Made by a program: the position numbers and the translations under genes. Shown here one piece after another: positions 33,339 to 59,534 of a stretch of DNA of 64,000 bases. Position 1 is the stretch's first letter. Each line of letters opens with the position of its first letter. Below the pieces are notes generated by a model. It did not search any database and was not told the DNA's origin. It saw nothing but the letters and a program-made list of their open reading frames with translations. Source of the stretch: Lutjanus erythropterus (Eukaryota; Chordata; Actinopteri; Lutjaniformes; Lutjanidae); NCBI GenBank assembly GCA_020091685.1, contig CM034594.1, positions 5,888,903 to 5,952,902 on the forward strand, in the 5' to 3' direction.

Positions 33339-34116
33339 CGTGCTGCGTGGGGGCTTTGCTTGACTCCTTTCATTATAAATGACACAGTCCTGGGAGGCAG
33401 CTGCATTGACGTCAGGGCTCTCAGCACTGTCAAGGGCTCTGGCTGCTGAAAATCCCCCCAAATAACAGGATCTAAATAGAAAGAAATAGGTTGCTGCTGT
33501 TTCATTACAGCCTCATGAACTCTAGTAGATTTAGAGTGGGGGGGGCGGATTAGCCCTCGCCCTCAAGTAATCGTGTTTTAATGAAGATTTTAGGTCGTAT
33601 GAAAAATTGTAGTTCAAAGCTTGGCATGTTCCTCCTGCGTCAAGATCACCAGCTTAAAAAAAAGGCTCCTCATATATGAAGTATGGTTTGTTACCAGTCC
33701 CAGAGGTTCCATCGACCATCAATCCTCCGCCTACTTCTCTCTGTCTGTTCTTGAAAAGCTCATCCTGCCTTGAAGCTGCTGCTATATTCTAAATAGCTCT
33801 CAAGGTGGTCTCGCTGTAGCAGAATGTGCTGACACACAGCAGCAACATCAATCTGTGCATTACAAGTGTATGTGCATTATGAGGTAAACAGTCAAAGGGC
33901 CGGGTGGAGGATTGGGAGGGCACATGGCTCCGACGAGGGATGATGGGAGATTTGAGGAGATTAAAAAAGGAAGGTTGAGATTCTCATAAAGATCTCTGCC
34001 ATGTGATTTATTGCCCTAATCCTCTCTGCTGATTGCTCATTTGGAATTACCAAAAACCATGGTGCATCTAAGATCTGCTCAGCAAAAAACAAAGTACAGC
34101 TCAGTTTTTGCAGTGT

Positions 34117-35042
34117 TAAAGGGACAGTTCAGATTTTCTGAGGTGGGGTTAATAAGGTACTCATGGAGAAGCAACAGGAGAAGAGGAGTACAGGCGTTAG
34201 CAACAAAATGTATATTACCCAGTCAATTTAAAGATGCAATGTACAACATTCAGCCTCACTACATGTCTGCAAACAACTAATTGCTATGTAAAGATAGAGG
34301 AGTTCTGGCATCCTGAGCAGAAAATGAGATTACATCATTACTATGCAAGCTTCTCCATTTGTCCAGAACAGCCACCTGTGTATGTCTCATATTACAGCTG
34401 AACACAATAAAATGTTTCAGAAAACATTTTAGGTGAGAAACAGGTGATACAGTAACAGAATCCCAAGCCATATTCGATCAATACTGCCTAGTTTGGCTGT
34501 TTGATCCGAGTTTCAGGAGTTACCGTTGAAAACCAGAGCCAGAACCTTGCAGAACACAGGAGTTGCTGATCTACTGCTGCCTCAACTGGTTAGTTTGTTT
34601 GTGTTATTGTGTGACTTCTGTGTTTTGAACAGTTAGTTTGGATTCACAGAAGTCACACAATGAAATACACAATCTCACCAAACAAGGCACCAGTAGATCA
34701 GCAACTCCCGTGTTCTGTGGGGTAATTTTTTTTTTTGAAAATTATATTTATTGATTTTTTCCTAAATTAAGACAAAAACAATAAGTAAGGGGTGTGGGGT
34801 AAAATTACTTTTTGCCAGGGGCTGTCTGGCTGTCTGAGGGCAAAATAAAATGGTGAAAATATTCAAACTACAGCGCACACTTAAACCCATCTACATTTTT
34901 TTAAGTGGGCCTGTTTATAAGTGGCTAAATTCTGTTTTTCTGCTGACCCTGCCGGCAGTACATTACTTAGCTTCCTACATCACCTTCTGCCACCCGCCGT
35001 CTACTGTAACCCCACTTGAATGTATCTGAACTGTCTCTTGAA
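34117..35042. repeat. Fold-back element, family FB-A copy 3
   Basis: Outer ends GTTAAAGGGACAGTTCAGAT and TATCTGAACTGTCTCTTGAAC are inverted. The inner inverted repeat ACAGGAGTTGCTGATCTACT / AGTAGATCAGCAACTCC is centred near 34640. Part of it (34370-34515) resembles 36770-36905, a further dispersed repeat. Confidence 0.75.
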
Positions 35043-35519
35043 CATTGCTTAAACCCTTAAAAAGTTGGTCAAAAAGATGTAAACATGTTTTCTTACATTC
35101 AAACTACACTTGCTTGAGAAAGACAAATAAGCTTTTCCAGCCCAGCCCTTATTTTGCAGGGTTCCTCTCCCCAGCAGTAGTCAGGGTGAGGGCAGGTGTC
35201 AGCTGCAGATCCTGCCCTTCTCTGCATGGTTCCCTGTGGCCAAAACAGCCTGGAGGACCTGGGCTTTCATCTCCACAGCAGCTGCCTGCCAGGTTGGAGC
35301 TGACCAAATATGAGACCAGGAACATGGAAAATTAATCCCACATTTTCTTGAGTCCTTTACAGGCTGAGAAGCTATACTTTAGGCTTAAAAGGAGATTGTT
35401 ACAAAGCCCATAGAGCATTTACTATTCATGGACTTCATGTTTTATATCACAAAGTCACAGAGGATATAATCAGGCCTTTTTTGATACTGGATGACTTTGA
35501 ACAACAAGCTTTTCTTGCA

Positions 35520-35860
35520 CTGTAACAAACACTATGTTTGCTGAAAGCACAACACCAGAGACACGTCATCCTCATTGTGAAGCCTGGGGGTGGCATCATC
35601 CTGCTATGAGGATGCTTCTCTGCAGAAGGTCCGGGAAGGCTTGTGAAGATTGAGGAGAAAATGAATGCAGTAAAAGACGGAGAAATCCTAGAGGAAAATC
35701 TGCTGCAGTCTGCAAGACAGCTGTGACTGGCTAGATTTATTTTCCAGCAAGAAAATGAGCACAAACGTGAAGCCAAAGCTGCACAGAAACGGTTTCACAA
35801 CAACAACGTTAAGTCTGAGAAAGGCCAAGTCAGAGTCCAGACCCCAAGCCAATGCTGAAT
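35520..35860 (+). mobile_element. Decayed Tc1-like transposase fragment
   Basis: The + strand reads VKPGGGIILL, GCFSAEGPGRLVKIEEKMNA, ILEENLLQSARQL and FQQENEHKREAKAAQKR. These align with the Tc1 core (KPGGGSIMLWGCFSA, ENLLQSA, FQQDNDPKHTA). The catalytic QQDN has become QQEN and stops interrupt the frame. Confidence 0.8.
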
Positions 35861-36061
35861 TTTGGTAGGATTTAATAATAGTTATGCACTCATGGTTGGC
35901 ATGTAGTTTGACAAAATCTAAGATGTTTTTTTTTTTAAAGAAATGTACAAGTGCATTTACCAAAAGTGCCTTTGTTTACAAACTATGATATGAAGGGGGT
36001 AGATATTATTTATTAATCCTGTAGCAGAGAAATTGCCAAAAACTGTGGCTTCAATCTATTT

Positions 36062-36300
36062 GTCCTTTACTCCTTGAGTCAAATTTCAACTGCTGTTGAA
36101 CTTTCAGTCATTAAACATCAACTGACATCTCAACTGCGTTCATCGATTACTCTTCAACTGACACTTCAACTGCTATTATCTCTTATGGTTTAAATGAAAA
36201 TCCAACTTTCAGTCGTGAAACTGACATTTAAACTGCTTTCAAATGACACTTCAACTGTTGTCAGTTAATAAACACTGACTGACATTTCAACTAGCTAAAG
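36062..36300. repeat. Irregular repeats of CAACTG / TTCAACTG phrases
   Basis: Units of about 20-35 bases built on GACATTTCAACTGC and CAGTCATTAAAC recur irregularly; related phrases return at about 36915-36940 and 37745-37830. No coding potential. Confidence 0.6.
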
Positions 36301-37205
36301 TGACACTGCTAACGGCTCCACGCTGTGTGTGGAAAAGTGTGTGGAAGCCGATTGGTTGCAAAAGATGACATGTAGAACAAACAATAATATGTCAATAATA
36401 TGTAAGAAGCACAAGAAGAAGGGGCCAAAACAACAAACTAATTTCACCACCTCTGGGAAAAGCACACAGTTCAGCACGAGGAGAGCTGAGCAGCTCTTGT
36501 GAGTCCTAAACCAAAAATATCTTTCAATATTATGTCATATTGTCAATATCATTATCGCAGAATACTCTAAAATATTGTTATATTATTTAAGGACTGTATC
36601 GCCCACCCCTGCTGAACAGAACACTGAAATATGTTTCTTAAAATATTTTAAGCAACAAATAAGCATGATACTGATCAATTTTTTGATCAATACTGCCCAG
36701 TTTCACAGCTTCATAGTTCCCTCTTGGTAACCAGAACCAAAATGGCAGCTATCTGGTTACAATATTTATAGTATTACAGCCAAACATTAAACTGAAATAG
36801 CTAACTTTCTGAAAACATTTTAGATGATAAACAGGCAATGTACTAACATATTATTGATCCTTATTTGATCAGCACTGCCGAGTTTGACAGTTTGATCTGA
36901 GTTTTATGATGAGCAGTCAGCTGACATCTCAACTGCTTTTGTTAAGAGTAGAAATAATCATGAGTGTGTGTGGTGGAGCAAAACACTCTAATCAAGTTAC
37001 CAAAGTCTTTACAGCATTTACCTGAGATAACACTCACAGCAGAAATCAGCTTCAACTCCTTAAACTCTCCAAAACAAAATCACCAAAACTCAGCAAAGTG
37101 CTGAAACATATTATACCGATAACAGAGTAAAACATTACAAAATGTGTACATGGGAATTCACAGCAGACACAAGATGGCGGCCACAGGGTTTGATTACAGA
37201 TTACT

Positions 37206-37231
37206 CACACACACACACACACACACACACG
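37206..37231. repeat. (CA)n microsatellite
   Basis: 13 CA units, intergenic. Confidence 0.9.
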
Positions 37232-37480
37232 CCCTGCTGCTCTATTAAAGTCTAAGTTTCTCAAAGTGTCACAATAACAGTCTCAAATTAGCAAGTTACT
37301 GATTCAGACACGTTTATAGTGAAGAATTCACAACAGACCTGAATGATTAGGAGGAATAATCCAGAGAGTGACGTGGCGACGCTCCCTCAGCTACACTTTG
37401 AAGATACCGCGATTTCCCCAGGTGTGTGGAGGCAGAATCAACCGATCCCAGATCAATCAGATCTGCAGGTTAGAGGTTAA

Positions 37481-37503
37481 CACCCCCCCCCCCCCACCCC
37501 CCC
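37481..37503 (-). other. Poly-C tract, G-quadruplex candidate on - strand
   Basis: Two C runs (about 14 and 7) separated by one A; the complementary strand can fold as a G-quadruplex. Confidence 0.7.
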
Positions 37504-38479
37504 AGGCCCGATTTTAACAATACAAAACTAAGTAAATAATGTCAAATATTTTCACCACAACATTAAACATGACAGATTTGAACCGTTTTAAACAATTTAA
37601 TGATTTTAATCATCCTCATAACTGTTGCTTATGAATGTACTTATCTTTTTAATCCCTTCACAACTTTTAACATCATGACAGACCATGCATTAACTAGATT
37701 TTTGACTCGAGCATGTTTTTTTTTTACTTTGAACGGTTACGATCTGACATCTCGACTGTTATTAACTCTTTAAATGACAGTTTAACTGCTTTCAGCCATT
37801 AAACAAACTGACAGTTCAGCTTTCATTCATGTTTGATTCTTTTATAGAGGGATCATCTGCTTTCACACTTTAACTTAATTCAGAGCATGGACATAAATCT
37901 AAACTTCTTTTACCAATTGTATTCTAATAGCCTCCTTTATTTCTTGCAGTATTTAAACTATTTTAAATGTTTCAACTGTAAATCCTCAGCACTAATCACG
38001 TGTCTTCAGATCATTTAACCATCTATAAACTCATTTTGAGCAGTTTCATGTAAGAACTATTTACTTTTCATGCGAAACAGAAGTTGTGGACTATCTTGAG
38101 TAATTGGGTCATGATTTTTGCACACTGGTTTATTTTTCACATGTATGTTTTTGAGCACCACAAGCCAAGTGCCATTTAGTGCCAGCAACTCACACACAAA
38201 GTGCTACAGGTGAGGGGAATATATTTTTGATTTTTGATCCCTTTAATGTTAAAAAAATGTTTTTCATTTGATATTATCGTGATTCAATAATGTAATGTGG
38301 CTGCAGTTTATAAGCTCTATATTTCACTTGTAATTCACGAGTAAATTCATTATAGACTAATAAAGTGGTTGTTTTGATGCTTGTTCCTGATGTTTGTCAC
38401 AATACAGCATATTGGAAATGACAGTGACAGGCCTTGATGTCCTTGAGTGTAGAGTAGTTATAAAAGCAGGCTACACCAG

Positions 38480-40161
38480 TTCCTTTGTGTTACTTTATTC
38501 AGATCAAGATACAGTAGTACAGCATCCCAATTGTGAAGAGAATTCAAAATAAAAATAAAAGCACAGTCTTATTGATACAGGACAATCAACAATCAAGGTT
38601 TATTCAAGAGAACAAAATGAGAGCAGAGGGGAGAAGGACAAGGGAACAGCGGGAGCAGTTCAAGGAAGGACAAAAGTTTCTTTTATCAACACAGACGATA
38701 TATTTATTCAACCCGCCCATAACCACCCCAGCTCCCACCCCATAATAAAACATTATGCAGCCTTACATACACATGCTCCATGTCCCCCATCCCACTTTCT
38801 TTGAAAGCATGCACTTGTTCTCCATCGTGAAGAGATTTTTAAGCACAGAATTATTAGGTGGCTCTTCATGTTTGCTGACTGTATGCTTTTTAAATCTCAC
38901 GTACAGTGGAGGACTTAGCATGGGTTTAAAGGAAAACTGGGTGGCTCTAGGACACAAGGAGTGCCACGGTTGTGTTAGCCCCACGGCCCTGACAGCTGTT
39001 GTCGATTTAGTTTTAACATCCCATTAACGTCTAAGGAATAAAGTGTCCCTTAAGGAAAAGAACAATGTTGTCGCTTTACGGAACAGGACCGGTGAAAACT
39101 GTTTACCCAGGCATACTAAAAGAAAACATCACTGCTTACCAAAGTCATTGGCACAAAGATTAAGAACAATGCTGAGAACATATTGCAGAAAATCACAACT
39201 GACTACAACTTCCCACCCTAGCACATCAACAAAATCACAGAGGACTTGGAGGAGGGATAATTACGAGCAACACTTTACGACTGAGCTGGTCCCCATTACA
39301 GTGGGCCGAGGTAATTCATTTGTTAGACCAATTCAATATGTGTTGCTGCAGAGAACAAACAGTGCAGATGGGCAGATAGAGTTGGGAAAGGACACTATTT
39401 GAGATTGATTAGTACATGCAATCTTTGAGCGAGTTCAGATTACATGCAGAAATGGACACCCCGTTATTTCTTTGTCAAAGCTCTGTACAGAACAATCCCG
39501 TATAGCATTTAGGAGACACAGCAGGTTTGGTCTGGTGGAAAAAAAAAAAGACCTGCACAGACCTTTCAATCACTTCTCTGGAGAGCCAGGCTGGTGTCTC
39601 AGGGAAAAGAGAGCTATCAGAGGGCTGATTCGGGAGGAAGCTCAGCAAAATAAGCAGCTTGTTGAACCATCTGCTGCTCAAAGTTTGCGTCTCGCATTGG
39701 GAGAGAAGTGCAGCAGCAAAGAGAGCGAGTGCGGCCCTAGGTGCTAGGTAGCAAACATAGACATGTGGTATGCTGCAATGACTGTGGCTAAAGTACAACA
39801 GTGGCCGAGGATGTAAAAGGGAGGAATGTGAGAGGGGATCTGTTTAGCGATGCCTAGCTAGTACAGTAGCACATTAGTCAGCATGCACCACTTAATGCAA
39901 ATTCATCACACTTTGCCTTTGTTATAAAGCACCCATTTACAGCAAAGAGGAAGGTTAACGAAGACGCCTGTGCTATGCCTGGACATGGTCTACCATTTGA
40001 CAGTAAACATAAGGAAAAAAAAAAGAAAAGGAAAAAACAATTGTTAACAGCTTTCTCTATACATTAACCAGTTGTTCCTGCACATCAATAAATATCTTGT
40101 AAAAGTGTTTGTGTTGTTGTTGTTTCGGGTGGTTGGCTGGTTTAGCCATGTCGGGTTGGTT
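38480..40161 (-). other. Probable ppp2r1b 3' UTR
   Basis: After the stop no gene is recognised. The first AATAAA signals on the - strand that I found are at 38703-38708, 38599-38604 and 38494-38499, so a UTR of about 1.5-1.7 kb is plausible. The open frames inside show no family resemblance. Confidence 0.35.
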
Positions 40162-54198
<14,037 letters not shown>

Positions 54199-54360
54199 AT
54201 GGCGTCTCAGCAACAGCAACCTGGAGGGCCGATGCCTCAGCCCGGATTACAGCAGCCCACAGGATTACCACAACAACAGCAACAACTGAGCCAACAGCAA
54301 GACTTTGATCCAGTTCACAGATTCAAGATGTTGATTCCACAGCTGAAGGAGAGTCTGCAG
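54199..54360 (+). CDS. med29: med29 exon 1
   Basis: 54 codons: Q-rich start, then DFDPVHRFKMLIPQLKESLQ. Donor GTAACT, phase 0. Confidence 0.95.
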
Positions 54361-54801
54361 GTAACTGAGCTGAAAACTGAAAGCGAAAATACCCACAGCT
54401 GCTGCTCACAATAGCCGAAGTTGGTGTGATGAATTCACAGCCGAAATACTCTAGATTCACAAAGAAATAACACGTATGCACCAACGAGCTCTAATCACGT
54501 TGCTGTATTTTTCATTTTCAGAATGTAATGAAGATCGCATCCCTGAATTTGGCGCATAACACGTCCATTGACAACGGCATGTAAGTTGAGGAACGTTACA
54601 ACAGAGGTCCCGAATAAAGATGTTACTGACAGCCGGGTATGTGATATATATGTGTTTTTTTAATTTAACGTTAATCTGTCTATTGTCTCTCCCTGTTTAG
54701 CAAAAGCAGTGACGCCTCTGTTCAGCGCTTTGACAAAAGCCTGGAGGAGTTTTATGCCCTTTGTGATCAGCTGGAGCTGTGTTTGGTAAGATTTAAACAC
54801 A

Positions 54802-54838
<37 letters not shown>

Positions 54839-55308
54839 ACCACAGACATGCAGTTAAGAGAATTAAGAGAAGTTTGGAATTATGTGAAATAGTCCCTTGT
54901 ATAATTTCATCAGCAGTTTTTTTAATCAGGCTTTTCTGTCGTTAGTGTTGTTTGAGAGGCTGTCTGAACTGTAATATCTGTCAGAATAAATGTGAACTGA
55001 CATTTTTACCGTATTGTGCAGCCCCAGTATCTACACATTAAATGTACCATAGAAACCAATGCTTTTTCTCCTCTGTGCAGCGGCTGGCGTACGAGTGCCT
55101 CTCCCAGAGCATTGACAGTGCCAAACATTCACCCAACCTCGTCCCAACGGCCACCAAACCAGACACAGTGCAGACGGAGTCCATGTCTTATGCTCAGTAC
55201 CTCGGCATGATCAAGTCTCAGATCTCCTGCGCCAAAGACATCCACAATGCTCTCCTGGAGTGTTCCAAGAAGATCGCAGGAAAGGGACAGACTCAGGGAA
55301 TCATGTAG
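54199..55308 (+). CDS. med29: Mediator complex subunit 29 (complete)
   Basis: MED29 (Intersex homologue) is a tail/head-associated subunit of Mediator, the coactivator linking transcription factors and RNA polymerase II. Exons: 54199-54360, 54522-54580, 54701-54785, 55081-55308; all GT-AG, phases match, 177 aa (human about 200). The N-terminus is Gln/Pro-rich (MASQQQQPGG). It is followed by the conserved core FDPVHRFKMLIPQLKESLQ, LNLAHNTSIDNG, RFDKSLEEFYALCDQLELCL, LRLAYECLSQS, SYAQYLGMIKSQISCAKDIH and the end CSKKIAGKGQTQGIM. The ATG at 54199 is the first and is preceded by GTCAAG. Divergent to ppp2r1b. Confidence 0.95.
54522..54580 (+). CDS. med29: med29 exon 2
   Basis: NVMKIASLNLAHNTSIDNG plus two bases of Ile. 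Flanks TTCAG and GTAAGT. Confidence 0.94.
54701..54785 (+). CDS. med29: med29 exon 3
   Basis: KSSDASVQRFDKSLEEFYAL then CDQLELCL. Flanks TTTAG and GTAAGA. A (CA)n tract follows at about 54802-54834. Confidence 0.95.
55081..55308 (+). CDS. med29: med29 exon 4 (stop)
   Basis: RLAYECLSQSIDSAKHSPNL to KKIAGKGQTQGIM and TAG at 55306-55308. Acceptor TGCAG. Confidence 0.96.
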   Translation, partial: RLAYECLSQSIDSAKHSPNLVPTATKPDTVQTESMSYAQYLGMIKSQISCAKDIHNALLECSKKIAGKGQTQGIM

Positions 55309-55576
55309 ACCTGGACCTGATCACCCCAACTCTCTGCATCTGGTGACTTTTCGGAGAGAAATGATGGACTTCATAATTGAGGCAGTTTTGCGCTACATTG
55401 GTCAAGATCCTGTATATTCAATTAAGATTTTTTTAAGAAAGTTATGCTTTGTCTTATAAATGCTGTGTAAATATTTCTGAGAAGAAGTCATGTTGTAAGA
55501 TGACCAGCAGGTGGTGGAAGAGTTGTAACTGCCATCTCAATATTCACAAGTCTTTTGTAGCTTATTTGTATTGAAT

Positions 55577-55582
55577 ATTAAA
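55577..55582 (+). promoter_or_regulatory. Candidate med29 poly(A) signal ATTAAA
   Basis: 270 bp after the stop, in TTGAATATTAAAACC, followed by T-rich sequence. It would give a short 3' UTR. Confidence 0.5.
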
Positions 55583-55599
55583 ACCTTTCTACTGATACT

Positions 55600-58013
55600 A
55601 ATGTTTCGTCATTATTCACGATGCACAATGGAAGATCAGTATATCATTAACATCTTTAACTGATGTGGAGGATGTAATGTTCCAGCATGACTTATACGAG
55701 TAAAAAGCCATCGATTGTGGACTGTAGTGACAGTTAAAGATAGGGGGGGATTATAAAAGAAAATCTGAAACCCCAAAGTCTCTTTTTTTGCACACAGAAA
55801 AATACATAAAATACAATGAAACGATAAAAGATGTGTCAGGGGAAGTCAGGATACTGCAAGCTCATATAATCGACCTCCCCTCCCCACAGAAGAAAAATAA
55901 ACAACAAAAACTAAGCTAAACACTAATGTGTAATGAGCAGGAAAACTGACCAACCAGTAAATAATAATCTTGTGAAAAACAAAAATACATAAACAGCAAT
56001 GCAGGGGAAAAAACAATAACAATAACAACAATACAGCATATATTTACACATACACATCTAGAAATAATTTAAACATGATCATTTTCTTTAAAAAATCTGT
56101 CAAGTATGTTATCAAGAGGTCCTGATAACTTACACCTTTGGTTTTGATATTTGCACATCATGTTACCTAAAGGAATACTGGCCATGTTTCGTTTTGTAAA
56201 AAGGAAGGTGAAGATGATCAGCCTGTTTAGTGTTATCTGAATGAATTTGGTAATTAAATTCAAAGAATGCTATGCAACACTTTCTGAAAAAAAAAAAAAA
56301 CTGTATGGACTCATAAACATAATCCCTTTCATCAGTTGTGACCCAGTAAAAGTGTGTGGTGACGTCTGTATTTGCAGGGACTGTACTATTTTCTTATTTT
56401 CTCATTATTTTGCTTTACCAACCCAAAATGTTGATATTTGACATCCTGGGAATAAAACTCAACAATCAACTCTCTTTATGGTGCAAACAACTCAAACAAC
56501 TCCCACATAGATAATGGCAGGGCATTTTTATCTTATTTGTCTGCAGTCACGTTTTATAAGATTTAACACTTAAAGCAGTAAAGGGGCCCAACATGTATTT
56601 ACAGAGTCAATGGAAAAAGGTGTCCTTTCAATACAAATAGTCAAATGCATTGAGGAACAGCTGATTTCTTTGTTCTTGGAGGGTCCTGTTAAAGAAGAAT
56701 CTGATTTAACTCCTACTGAAGCAGTGTTGATATAGTGGGGCAACAATAGTAGCCTGGTAACAAACACCTTGAGGGATTTCAAGAGTAGACTTTTAAGAGA
56801 GGAGAAGCTGTTAAGAGATAGTGCAATGCCTTTACTGAGGGATAAATTGCACTAAATTGACTGTTTATTGCCGCTGCTGCTATTTCCAGGGTGTCAGTGA
56901 ACATATAAGTTAAAAAGCTGTAAAGCCTGTCAGTCATCTCTGCTACCTGTGATGAGTGATTTGTGAGGGACAGCTTACCTGTACTTGGCAGAATTTGGGG
57001 GGTGTTTGCTCCTTCCTGTCGTCCATGATATATCAGAGAGGCCTATGTTTGAGTACTGAGTTAATTTTCAACACCCTGAAGTTCTTTTGTATGGCTCATT
57101 TTCCATGTTACATAACCTACTGAGGATAGTGCTCTGCATTTCTGGTCTGAGTGACGACTCGGGTTGCACTTGGATCCTGTTGAACTATATATTGCTTCCT
57201 TGCTATCTGCATGTTGAGGCTGAGGGATTAATGAAGTCTGATACATGAGCACGTGAGAGGGGAGCCTGTTGGGCTTGCAGCTGTGTTACATCTCAGACCA
57301 ATCTGAGCTACTGACAAGTCCAAAAATACTACCCTGGGTCTCGACCAAACAGACACAACGAGAGCTCATCACACTACACACTCATGCTCTCATAGACTCA
57401 CTGCCTACAGTAAAGTACAGGGATGGATCAAAACACAAAACATCACAAAAATCTTCATATTTTTACAGTTTTATTTTCAGACAATAGTCTGTTTTGACAC
57501 ATTTTTAAAGCTTGTAAAAATATACAAGAACAAAGCTAGAATTATTGAGAATAATCCAGACATTGTCAAGATAATTGTGCTGTGCAGCACAGAGTTCATC
57601 CAATGAAAAACAAGAGAACCAAAGTAACATATAAAAAGGGAAAAGCATTATTTTTCTTTTTACAAAGATTACAGCAGAGAAAATACATATATCTAGAGCA
57701 TCGGGTGCTATATATATAATTACAAAAAGACAATCTAGACATTGTCTAAGTGCATTAGTGGATTTCAAACAGTAAGTCGGTACATTGTGTGTCCTGTTGC
57801 ATTATAGAAAATGATAATGTGAGAAAAGACGACATCATCAGAATACCTTACAAGTGATAAAAATAAATTCCTCTCTGGTTGTTAATGTGTACTAAGAAGT
57901 TTCAACAACACCACTACATCTATAAAATACTACGAACCATTTTAGTATCTTGGTTGTTGTGGAAGATTAAGGCCTTAATGGTAATGTTCTCTCAGCATGT
58001 AAGAGTAGTGAAG
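55600..58013. other. Intergenic region between med29 and mlf1
   Basis: AT-rich, without recognised genes or repeats of clear identity. Confidence 0.5.
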
Positions 58014-58015
58014 TA

Positions 58016-59016
58016 CAATCCCAATTCCAAAAAACTTGGGACATTTTGTAAAATGTAAATAAAAACATAATGCAATGATTTGCAAATACTTTATGACCTC
58101 CATTCAACTGAATACAGTACAAAGACAAAATATTTAATGTTAATACTAAAGTTTTTAATTGCTTTTTTGTAAATATACGCTCATTTTGAATGTTCCAAAA
58201 AGTTGTGAAGGGGCCATAGTTACTATTGTATTACCCATGATGCCATGGGCACTAACACACCCCCACAACATCACAGATGCTGGCTTCTGAAGTTTGTGCT
58301 GGTACCAATACGCATGGTCCTCTGAGCCCAGAGGACACGATGTCCATGATTTCTGAAGTGTGGACCACAGCACACGTTTCCTCTTCCTATCAGTCCGTCT
58401 GTGATGAGCTTGGGCTCAGAGAAGTTGGCAGCATTTCTGGATGTTTTTGATATATGGCTTTCACTTTGCATAGCTTTAACGTGAATTCACAGATGTTGTA
58501 GCTACAAACTGTACCAACTTTACCAACAACAGTTCTCTTTAGTGTTCCTGAGCCCATGTACTATTCTTTATACCACTATGCAGGTTTTTAATTTAGTGCC
58601 ACCATTTAATGTCGGTTTTCAGCCTGGCTCCCGACATGCAGAGATTTCTCCTAATTCTCTGAATCATTTAATGATATTATGGATTGTGGACAGTGAAATC
58701 TCTAAATGGCTTGCCTTGGATGTTGAGAAATGTTACGTCGTTCTTGAAGTGTTGGACTGCTTGCCCAACTTTTTCACCAAGAGGTGACCCTCACCTCATC
58801 CTTGCTTTTGAATTACGGAGCCTTTTGAGGATGCCCTTTTACTATTCAATCATGCTATTATCACCTGTTAACAGTTAACCTGTTTAGCTGTGGGATGTTC
58901 CAGACTTTCCATAACTTTCCCAGTCTTTTGTTGCCCCTTTCCCAACTTTTTGCAAATGTGTTGCACTGCATTCTGTTTTTATTTATGCTTTACACAGCAT
59001 CACATGTTGGGGATTG
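58016..59016 (-). mobile_element. Tc1-like transposon with intact ends, decayed
   Basis: It begins CAATCCCAATTCCAAAAAAC and ends with the inverted CACATGTTGGGGATTG; TA borders both ends (58014-58015, 59017-59018), the Tc1/mariner target rule. Subterminal repeats (TTTTTATTTATGC and similar) also pair. The - strand keeps KPASVMLWGCVSAHG, a Tc1-type transposase block, but the frame is broken repeatedly. At 1,001 bp it is somewhat shorter than a full element. Confidence 0.85.
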
Positions 59017-59441
59017 TATTACACTGCTGATTTTGCATGTTTAACAGCCAACACATTACAAATCACACATATTTTACATTCCTTATAGTGCCTTACTAAA
59101 CCCGCCTGTCTCTCCATCTCTATGTTTGTGTTTTCAAACTCAAATGTGACCTTTTCTCAGATTCAAAATATTAACAGTGAGATGGCAGGAGACATTTGAC
59201 ACATGAGAAAGCAGAATATATGTAAATGAGGCAGCCATATTTGATGGATTTTTAATTCTTGACAGGCTTAGAGTTGATCATATTGTGCAGTATGCTTTGG
59301 AAAATGGACAGCCGCAATGTGAACCCTATAGTCTTAAATATTTCAAAATCTGGGTCAAAGCCTTTCATTCTGTCTTGTTGATGAAACCACCGTGTGTGTG
59401 GGTACAGAACATCAAAGTGTACTGTATGATGCTTGAAAGAC

Positions 59442-59447
59442 TTTAAT
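59442..59447 (-). promoter_or_regulatory. Possible mlf1 poly(A) signal ATTAAA
   Basis: ATTAAA on the - strand only about 20 bases after the stop codon. A later signal may be the one used. Confidence 0.25.
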
Positions 59448-59467
59448 AAGCATGCAAACTGATACTT

Positions 59468-59534
59468 TTACTCCTTTGTCGAGCCAGAGAATTTCACATG
59501 GCTTTCACCCTTAGCCTTGCCCTTTGACTGGTCT
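59468..59534 (-). CDS. mlf1: mlf1 last coding exon
   Basis: DQSKGKAKGESHVKFSGSTK E then TAA (59470-59468); a Lys-rich tail as in MLF proteins. Acceptor CACAG. Confidence 0.88.

Larger units (their letters stand above)
31939..38490. other. Intergenic region, second part
   Basis: Besides the listed repeats and the Tc1 fragment nothing gene-like was found. 36500-36605 is AT-rich and ends TATCGCCCACCCCTGC, typical of small hAT-type MITEs. Confidence 0.5.

Noticed and set aside
39043-39402. 119-codon + strand frame downstream of ppp2r1b
   Set aside because: No family resemblance, basic and low in hydrophobic pattern; more likely UTR or intergenic sequence.
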